Shown here: positions 56,401-64,000 of the stretch, in pieces | Layout: every line of letters begins with the position of its first letter | Position numbering within the stretch: the first letter of the stretch is position 1 | From: Polytrichum commune | Lineage: Eukaryota > Streptophyta > Polytrichopsida > Polytrichales > Polytrichaceae | Assembly: GCA_950295325.1 (NCBI GenBank) | Contig: OX485805.1 | Span: 22,309,501-22,373,500 of the forward strand | Length of the DNA stretch: 64,000 nt | Direction: 5' to 3' | The notes under the pieces: generated by a model | Seen by the model: the letters and a program-made list of their open reading frames with translations, nothing else | Told to the model about the DNA's origin: nothing | Databases searched by the model: none | Program-made: the position numbers and the translations under genes

Positions 56401-56614
56401 AAGCGTAAACATGGTCCACCTCCCTAGTGACCAATTCCCTCACCATCTCCTCATATTGCACTCTCCAAGATTTTTCCAATAGCCCGAGGCAGCCCATGCG
56501 CCTCAGGTCTACCTCCAGCTCATTACTCTCTTCTCTGCCAGTGGGAGTGAAGACATGTACCTTACGGAGGGCTATTGGTTTGTCCGAAATCCTCCTCTGG
56601 GATTGGGTCGCCAT
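53483..56614 (-). pseudogene. Transposon-associated ~620-codon ORF with two stops and an LTR insertion
   Basis: One - strand frame runs from ATG at 56,614 to the stop at 53,483. It starts MATQSQRRISDKPIAL, then LLEKSWRVQYEEMVRELV and a Trp-rich part. After an in-frame TAA at 56,234-56,236 it continues (LVPILSPEKPYNITLTLAT; an acidic stretch; KKKKLML) to a second TAA at 55,622-55,624. Next comes a coiled-coil-like segment (LRELERKVDHLTIENRK). The frame is then split by a 1,259-bp LTR, after which ITFIMDQGSKMDAALKAMKA, a Ser/Glu/Pro-rich region and a Lys-rich end (KKETKLKKRKDWE) follow. All parts share the same phase once the LTR and one target copy are removed. It resembles plant transposon hypothetical proteins; no catalytic domain is recognised. 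Confidence 0.55.
54136..55394 (+). mobile_element. Solo LTR (1,259 bp)
   Basis: Starts TGTCGTGATGTGG and ends TTTTTTTTGACA, with TGTC/GACA inverted ends. It is flanked by the 4-bp target copy ACGT on both sides (54,132-54,135 and 55,395-55,398). A TATTTAAGG box at 54,541 fits an LTR promoter. No gag-pol sequence or second LTR is adjacent, so it is a solo LTR. The insertion lies in codons of the - strand ORF. Confidence 0.75.
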
Positions 56615-56699
56615 GGCGGTTGCGGCCCACTGTCGCCTGTGCGGTCCACTCTGTTCTAAGGTTTCCGCCGAAATGGAATTCCTAATACTAACTTAATGC

Positions 56700-59150
56700 G
56701 AGGTTTTAACTACTTTAAGGATTTTTATTTTTCTTCTAGCTTTAAAGAAACTCAACTAACAATCATCCTATCAATTACTCTACTTATCTTGTTTTCCTTT
56801 GTCCTACATATTTTTTGAACCTAAAAACATGGTTAAGTGAGAATTAGGGAAACTGTGGGCCACGACACCACGCCTCTAAAGTAATAGTTAGAGACAACTC
56901 AAGGGATTCACCTTTTGCCATTTTTTATTTCAGGACCGTCCAAGAGTATGGAAGTCCAATTTGACAGATTGTCTATTCTACAAACCCTTCTATTCTACTT
57001 TCAAAAAGCATCGCTCTCCTCACATTCAGAAGCCTCACTTGTGGTTATGGATCATCAAGCCAAAGAAAGTTAAGTATATCTTGAATTTGTATAATAACGG
57101 TCTCAACATCGACTTCGACATATTCCTTAGCACCTACGTGTCAGTGAAAATATGAGGCCTTGAATATTTTAAAATTGGATTTTTTTTCTCATATTCCTTA
57201 AATTCATTATCTATTTGAAGGCTTCATCACAATGTTTTATATAAAACCATCAATTTAATGTTATTTTAGTGTATTTTAAACAAATTTTAGACGGTTGCTT
57301 GCTCAATATCACCTACTTACACACCACTTGCACTGTCTTCTAAAATGTGTACACTTTTCTTGGAATTGATTTTGTCATCATAAATTGCTCAACTTTTCAT
57401 ATCAATATGTTTTTAAAATGTCTACGATTTTTATATTTTTCACAAAAGTCAAAGCTAGTATATAGTTTTGAATCACTTTCACTTAACACTAGGCAGGGAT
57501 TAGGAGCTACCTACTTTACAATGCTTGCACCCATGATTGATGGGTCACATGTAGTTGATCTTGTTGAAGCTATTGCCACCAAAGTTGTTATAGGAGATAA
57601 TACATTTATGTTGTGTTGATGGATGGTTGAGTTGCTTTGAAATCTTTTGTTTGATTTTAAAGCACATGTGTTGTGCACATGTTTTATGCACATGTGAGAT
57701 TTTCTGCACCCTAATGCCTATTTTTTTTAAATTGAAACATATGTTCACTATAGGGCCTTAAAACCCTAGACCCCTTGTAAATGCTTTGCAATGCAATCTC
57801 ATATAGTCCTACTTTTGTATGCAATGTTATATACACACAATTTCATACACAATTTTGTATTGTCTTGTGTTCAATGTCCCTTCTACTAGTTAGCATATCA
57901 GTTGTGTATGCACAATTTTGATTGCAAGATTTCCCATTCTAAGGTGCCAAGGCCTTAAAGTGACACTTGAAGATACTTTTTCTATTTCAAGAAGGTTAAG
58001 GAGCTTGGAAAATTTTCAAAAAAAATCTAAAGATTAGCAAATCTATAGAAAGTCTACCATAAAAAAAACTTTGTTTTTCTTTTTTAAAAGTAGCCTACAA
58101 AAATTCTCAAAGCCACCTTAAGAAAAGAGTCCTTTTCTCTCCCTAGTAAATCCCTTGATTGAGAGATTACTTTAGACATTGATATTGAATTGTAGGGAGA
58201 ATCACCATTAACCTTAATATAGGTGTGGATCTTCTATTAAATGAAGGTGTTGTCCCTCTTTTGTGGATAACTTCTTACACCACCTCGTTGAGCAGATCCT
58301 AATTAGTCATTGTGTTGGCCAAAGTTGGTGTTCATCTAAAAGTGTTCATGCAACCTTCTTACACTGCTATTATGGATGGTTGAATGGTGCTACCCCACGC
58401 CCGCGGGGGGGGGGGGGGTTCACTCCCGTATTTTAAGAAAAATGTCCACTTTAAAGTTACGACTTACAAATCATAAAACATTTACTTCTAACAAAGACCA
58501 AGTTGTATATTGAACTTAATGATTCAATTAAATTAGGGTGTTTACAAATTGATTGTGTTAAAGAACTTTTAAAATTAACATATGAAAGGGTTAAGTAGGG
58601 TGGGGAATCAAAATGTATATATTAGGGCCCCACACCTTATGGAGACCTTATGTTATTTGCCTAATGAGAATGATCTTTATCCCTTCATCCCAAATTTGGA
58701 GACTAATTTCATTCATAACATTTAATATTACATCCATAAAAGGAAACCCTTAGGGAACAAGCATGGTCAAGTATATGGAAAAAGTGCTCTGGAATATTAA
58801 AACCATTGTTTTTTGGTCAAATGCCTAAAAGTAGCAGCAAAGTGTTGTTTAAATTGGATTTTTTTTCATATTACCCTTAATTGTTGTGTTAGGTACTCAA
58901 ATATAAAATATCAAGATGAGATCTTCAAAACCTATTATTAAAAATACTACTCAAAAGATAATGGCTAGATTTGGTTTTGGACATAGATTTTATGACCTTA
59001 AATATTTTAAAGTTGGATTTTTTTCATAATCCTTGAAATCATTATAAACTTGAGGGAAAATTTACAAAATTTGTAGAAAAATAATCAATTAATATATTTT
59101 TATCATGTTTTGAAAAAAAATTAAACAATTACGTGTTCAATATATCTACT
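56700..59150. other. Intergenic, no gene seen
   Basis: AT-rich. The phrase CCTTGAATATTTTAAAATTG near 57,150 returns as CCTTAAATATTTTAAAGTTG near 58,992, a dispersed repeat. GGGGGGTTCACTCCCGTATT at about 58,412 is an isolated end of the G-tract MITE family. Confidence 0.5.
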
Positions 59151-59158
59151 TGCACAAC

Positions 59159-59403
59159 CTCGGGGGGTTCACTCCCTCTTATATTTTGCATACACGTGCG
59201 TTCGGGACCTATTTATTGGGGGGGTTATTTACCTTGCAGAAAAGATTATAAGGTGATGGTATTTTACATGTAAACATGTTTCACTATTTTAAAATCCCCT
59301 ATTTTACATGTACATTTTTTTCAAAATTTATCTACAATGAATATATTGGACCCTATTTTTTATCGCACATTGTTCTACGATTTTCGCCAGTGAACCCCTC
59401 GAA
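59159..59403 (+). mobile_element. hAT-like MITE, G-tract-end family, 245 bp
   Basis: Perfect 8-bp target copies TGCACAAC (59,151-59,158 and 59,404-59,411). Ends CTCGGGGGGTTCACT and, reverse complemented, TTCGAGGGGTTCACT. Nearly identical to 15,442-15,727 apart from a 41-bp indel. Confidence 0.88.
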
Positions 59404-59411
59404 TGCACAAC

Positions 59412-61752
59412 GCTTGCACTGTCTTCTAAAATATGTAGAATTTTCTTGAAAATATTTTTTTAATATAAATTGCTTGGCAAAATAACATTTCCTTGAAGGT
59501 ACAATGTCGAGATGGCTATGAATATTGTTTGATGTTTATAGAATTGGTTGGGCATCCCCTTACAAAACAAATCGATTTAGACACACATTTGTGTAACAAT
59601 ACAAAACTAATATTCAAGCAATACTAGACTAAGTCCAAGTCCAATATTATAGCATGTTGAATGCTATTAAAGGAACCTATGGTAGGATTGTATTGTAAGA
59701 ACCTCTGATAGAATATGCAAAGCTTATTATGATAATATTATAGTAATTTTTTATTATATTTTCATTTTTCAAATTTTATTTATATGGATTTAACATCAAA
59801 AATATTGTTTGATTTTTTCTTCATCATATTTGAAGAGCTTAACATTTAGGTTATCTTTCAGGATTCACAAATCTCCCATAAAATTTAGGTGTGTTAGAAG
59901 TGTATCAACAAACCTACCCATAGAACTAAAGCAACCGAAAAGCCCAGATTTTGAAAATTTGTCCAAAGTTACTTAAATAGGAGTTACAGAGGTGATTTTC
60001 ATACATGAATGTGGAGATGAGGAATAATGAAATCTCACACGAGTGGGAACATAGATGTTTGAAGGACATAATATAAATCGAATTGAAAATTGGTAGACAT
60101 AAGAATAGCTTGTTAAATATGGAACAATCTACTATCACAGTGACAAGAACAATGCATATTCTAGACTATGATTGCTTAGACTAAACTAATATGTGTAGCT
60201 GTCTTCATCCTCCGAATAGCAACTCCAATAGGAACCATGAGTAGGGAATTCATCATTGTTGTCTAGTGGTGACATAACATTATTCGAATCCATTACATTG
60301 TTCTATGAGACTGACAATATTCTACAAAATATTCTCCACATTCAATCCGATTGTGAAGAATATTCTATGAAACATTGTCTGTAGCACAGAACACTGTTAT
60401 GGATCTGAATAATGTTATGGAGGCAAGCACATATTTATGCCAAACCTACTTACTGTCGATTAACCCTGTCTTGTTGAAGTTATCCCAATCTCGGAGGCAA
60501 TGGACGAGCTTGAGGAGATGCATTTCAATCGAAATTTGATTGCAAGCATTTCCATGTACTGTCAATGGACGCCTACTGCAACTTGACATGCTTGCAATGG
60601 AGATAAGCCATGGGTAGAATCTATAAAGTGAACATCTGGGGCGGTGATGGGTTTGTTGTTTTTTTTGGAGGAGGAGGAGGAGGAGGAGGTTCCTTGGGAT
60701 GATGTGGCATCAACAGGTGTACAAGCCGAATGGAGTCTTTCGTAATTTGGCAAAAAGACCAACAAGACCTTCGACAACAATGTGATGTTTCGTATATCCC
60801 ATGAAAGGAGAGGTCCTGCACTTCGATCCACTGTGCATGAGAGAGTGCGTTGTTGGCAAAGCAAAGGGGAACTCTGCCTACCTCGTGCTTCAATCGAATC
60901 TACCGCTTGTTGGCCAGCGAATCAGGGTCAAAGTCGTCAATTCCATCACCACCGAGAAACAATGGAAGTTGCTTCAATTTGTGGAGTTAAGTTTGCAATG
61001 TAGAATGAAGGAGGCGATCCTGCATGTGTTTGTGGATGGTGAAGTCAGTCACTGATTCAGGTGGCGCACCTTGCAAGGATGGAGAAGGTGTGGTTGGAAG
61101 CATGGTGCGCATGTGTATAGTAGGCATTTTCATCAACAGGAAGGGCCTTTGACAAAGCAAGGTGAAAAAAGAGAAGTCGGGGCAGTCTTCCGCTGCCATG
61201 GTTGGGAAAATCAAGGTTACGAGGCAGCCTACTGAAACACCCGAGGAAGGAGAGGACGAAGGTGAGAGAGAGAGAGAATGACACAACATCGAAGGGGAGG
61301 CCAAGTGGGTCCTTTGTGGGTGCGAATGAGCTTAGTTGGATGATTGCGCGAATTTTGGCGCCCAAAACCAATGTTGTGAAATGTAAGTAGAGGAACACAT
61401 TGTTTATGAAAGACACCATTAAAAACAAAAACAAAAACTCTAGTCATTGGGAGAGTGAATTGATGAGTGCCTAATGGAGTTCTAGGGTCTAGGGTAGAGC
61501 CCCTGAAAATCAAAATCAGGGACAAATGACGTAGCAATTTCCACAACATGAGGCAAGTGCATACAAAAAGGAGTAAAGATGGACCCTTAGCACCGATTTT
61601 TGCAGCTTTGGAAGGAGGTGCAAATAGGACAAAAACGAGCAAGAGAGGGGGTGTTGAATTGAATTGTACAAAATCAACAGTCACAACTAGAGACATATGA
61701 AATGGAATATTAACAAACAATGCAAATGTTGGTATAATCTAGTGAGGCGTTG
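59412..61752. other. Intergenic, no gene seen
   Basis: AT-rich to 60.5 kb, then more mixed composition at 60.6-61.7 kb with several frames of 80-160 codons on both strands. None has a recognisable domain, and their overlap argues against coding. A GGA run lies at about 60,667-60,690. Confidence 0.45.
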
Positions 61753-61916
61753 AACACCATATTCGAAATTTTGGGAAAATTCCATGATTTTGGGAAAATA
61801 CAGTTTAGGTTGAGTCGACCTAAAATGTACCCACTGGGTACATTTTAGGTCGACTCCACCTAAACTATCATCAAATTGGGAGACTGGAAATCTCCCAAAA
61901 TTTCGAATATGGTGTT
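61753..61916. repeat. 164-bp fold-back hairpin
   Basis: The two halves are reverse complements: outer AACACCATATTCGAAATTTT with GGGA is perfect for 24 bp, and the centre GAGTCGACCTAAAATGTACC CA (61,812-61,833) pairs perfectly with 61,835-61,856 around one base. In between there are mismatches. GTTG flanks both ends (61,749-61,752 and 61,917-61,920). It may be a fold-back MITE or a hairpin RNA source. Confidence 0.8.
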
Positions 61917-61920
61917 GTTG

Positions 61921-62247
61921 ATAACCATCATGTTCTTTAGTATTGGGGGGGGGAGGGGGTTGTATGATCACTTGAGAAGAACAAGACTCTTCACTTTGAG
62001 AACGAATAAAATATTCATATGGACTCCAAAAATCGTAAGAAAATGTCTACGGCCTCGATCTAGGTTTGTGAATATTTTAATATTAAGTTTGTGTTTAGCA
62101 TCCTAATCATTATAAATTAGAAAAAAAATTGAAGAATTGTTTACTCTAGTACAAAGTAATATAAAATCATACAAATATAAGTAAAAATGTCCAAAATAAT
62201 CAATGACCCGATTTTGACACCTTTTTTTTTAAACAAATATAATACCT

Positions 62248-62301
<54 letters not shown>

Positions 62302-64000
62302 GTGTGTGTGTGTGTGTGTTTTTTTAAATATATTTGCGAATTGCAGTGTACAACAACCAGGCTAGCCTTGTGAATAGAAGTTTTGCACACTGGTTGATGA
62401 TCTGCACGAATACCTCTGAGCAAAGCTTTGTGGGAGATTGATTCAATCTTTACATGTAATGATTAATTTAGGATTCATGGTGCTTTTCTTGGAAGCAGGT
62501 TGCCGTCCAGATTAAAAAACATTCTACATTTCTCTTGTTTACATACTCTTTTGACCATTTGGACTAGTTGTGCTTCATTAGACTATTCAATTACCTGGAT
62601 AGTGTAGATTACAATCAATCTTGAAATTGTGATACAACAAGATCTGAGCATTCTTTATCTGCACACCGTGTGTGTTGTTAAAGCTTTCCCTTTCAGATCT
62701 CAAGGCCGGATTAGGACTCAGATGGGTGACCTTTGGTGCACCCGACCACTGTGATCCACCCAATCATAGTGAGATTAAGACTTTAAGTGTGGACCAGCTT
62801 ATCCGCATCCGTTCAAGGTGTTCACCTCTGAAATGGCATAATTGTCATCAAGATTTTTCTAATACTTATTATGTCCGTTATGGAATAGCATAAAGAAATA
62901 GACGCTTTTGAAAATGAAGCAATACCATAAATTACATGGTGACACATTGGATTCATCTCTTCCTATTCTTCTTGTTATTCTTGTTATAAGATGATTACCC
63001 CACAAGATATTATCTACAATTAACCACGCATGCTTAATCGTTGACTTTTGTTCCTAAGATGTTCTTGTTTCCACTGTGAACATGGTTATTGGTGTCGTTG
63101 GGAAGCATCATCTCAGTGTGGAATGTTGGCTAAGCAAAAAATCCGATTACCAACAGGACATGGTATCTGTGTCGAAAAAATTATCATGAATTTGAGGACA
63201 ACATATGTGTTGAAGAAGTCTACATGGTCATGAACTAGATAACAAGCAAGGGGAGTGGATGATGAGTTACTCGAGCCGGTTATCAGTCATAATCGATGAA
63301 CTCATGAAGAGAATTTGGGAATTATTTGCCTCTATGAATGAAGCATTGTGACAAGATTTGATAATACCCATGCTCTTAAAGTGAGCAATCACTTATCTAT
63401 ATTATTAGCTACACATTATCACGCGGATAGTCACGTTTTCACCCAAGAGGGTTGTCACATTTTCGTGATGACCTTCGGTCATCCATTGTTTTCAAGCACT
63501 CATATTTTGTGCTTCACCATCACAAAGCCTGCAAAAAGCACAATACAAGATTCCAAATCTTTCACATTTTGCTACCAGTTTAGAGCCTGCTCGATCTTCC
63601 ATAAGTTGTTGGAATAAGGGAAGCTTCCAACATAAACTATGAACAAGTAGCTTCGTAGAGTTTGCAACGGGATGTGGTTTATTGTCGTCACAGGTGCAAC
63701 GAGCGGATTGCTAATGTGTATATAACTGTTCACTTCCAGTAACAAGTGCAAAAGAATCAATTTCCAGTGACATGGGTAGCTAGATGCACTCCAGAATCAA
63801 TTTCCAGTGACAATGATTGATAACTCCAGGCTTTTCTTCTATAGCTAGATGCACATGGAGTTGAGTGATTCGTCCCGTTAGTAATTTGGCGCCAGCAATT
63901 CTTGACTTGATTTTTGAAAGGCCAGGTCAAGGGGATCAAATACATAGCTTTGTATCATCTGTGTCATCATCTCCTGAGTGAAAGGTTGGGTAAAGGAAAA
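61921..64000. other. Intergenic with microsatellite, no gene seen
   Basis: A G-rich tract lies at about 61,945-61,960 and a compound (GATA)n(TG)n microsatellite at about 62,246-62,320. The phrase AATCAATTTCCAGTGACA occurs twice near 63,755-63,812. No supportable gene. Confidence 0.5.

Noticed and set aside
60562-61720. Several overlapping frames of 80-163 codons on both strands.
   Set aside because: No domain recognised and strong overlap in opposite directions; not enough to call a gene.

Overview
The window looks like nuclear DNA of a land plant: AT-rich, gene-poor, with GT-AG introns, a germin-like gene relic, and hAT, PIF/Harbinger-like, LTR and tRNA-SINE elements. The species cannot be named from this; the low gene density would suit a fern, lycophyte, bryophyte or gymnosperm, but that is a guess. 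The only convincing host genes are a cluster of small secreted glycine-rich proteins (GRPs). Almost everything else is transposon-derived.

GRP cluster (about 14.3-40.8 kb, perhaps also 0.4 kb). Four intact two-exon genes lie on the + strand (21,273-22,555; 25,114-26,578; 33,159-34,194; 38,871-40,713). Each has a signal-peptide exon whose cleavage region reads (A/G)-R-x-L, then a phase-0 intron, then an exon with a short charged or Thr-rich linker, aromatic/Pro-Gly repeats, and an almost pure glycine tail of roughly 30 residues capped by N, K or RK before the stop. The linkers and repeats differ between paralogues; the frame of the plan does not. A fifth member on the - strand (14,372-15,918, first exon perhaps at 16,810-16,903) is broken by a 286-bp MITE inside its glycine codons and by two frameshifts. 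A signal-peptide exon of the same style at 376-519 (-) may be a sixth member that runs off the left edge. TATA boxes sit 65-100 bp before the start codons of three intact genes.

Mobile DNA. Two hAT-like MITE families with 8-bp target duplications dominate: one of 210-240 bp with repeated AACCGGTT motifs (1.1, 18.7, 28.8, 29.5, 31.3, 39.9, 42.6 kb), and one whose termini are CTC plus a G-tract of variable length (6.8, 13.7, 15.4, 59.2 kb). There is also an 878-bp TAA-flanked element enclosing a minisatellite (3.8-4.7 kb), two ~600-bp elements in inverted orientation, one hit by a tRNA-derived SINE (10.8-12.6 kb), a 164-bp near-perfect hairpin (61.75 kb) and smaller TIR families.

Right half. 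At 43.4-46.3 kb is a decayed hAT transposase (-), and at 46.75-46.95 kb a germin-like first exon with a stop codon in its signal peptide. From 49.7 to 56.7 kb are remains of at least two larger transposons. One carries a ~620-codon ORF (-, 56,614-53,483) with two stop codons and a 1,259-bp solo LTR; removing the LTR and one 4-bp target copy rejoins the frame exactly. From 56.7 kb to the end there is AT-rich intergenic DNA with repeats and no gene I can support.
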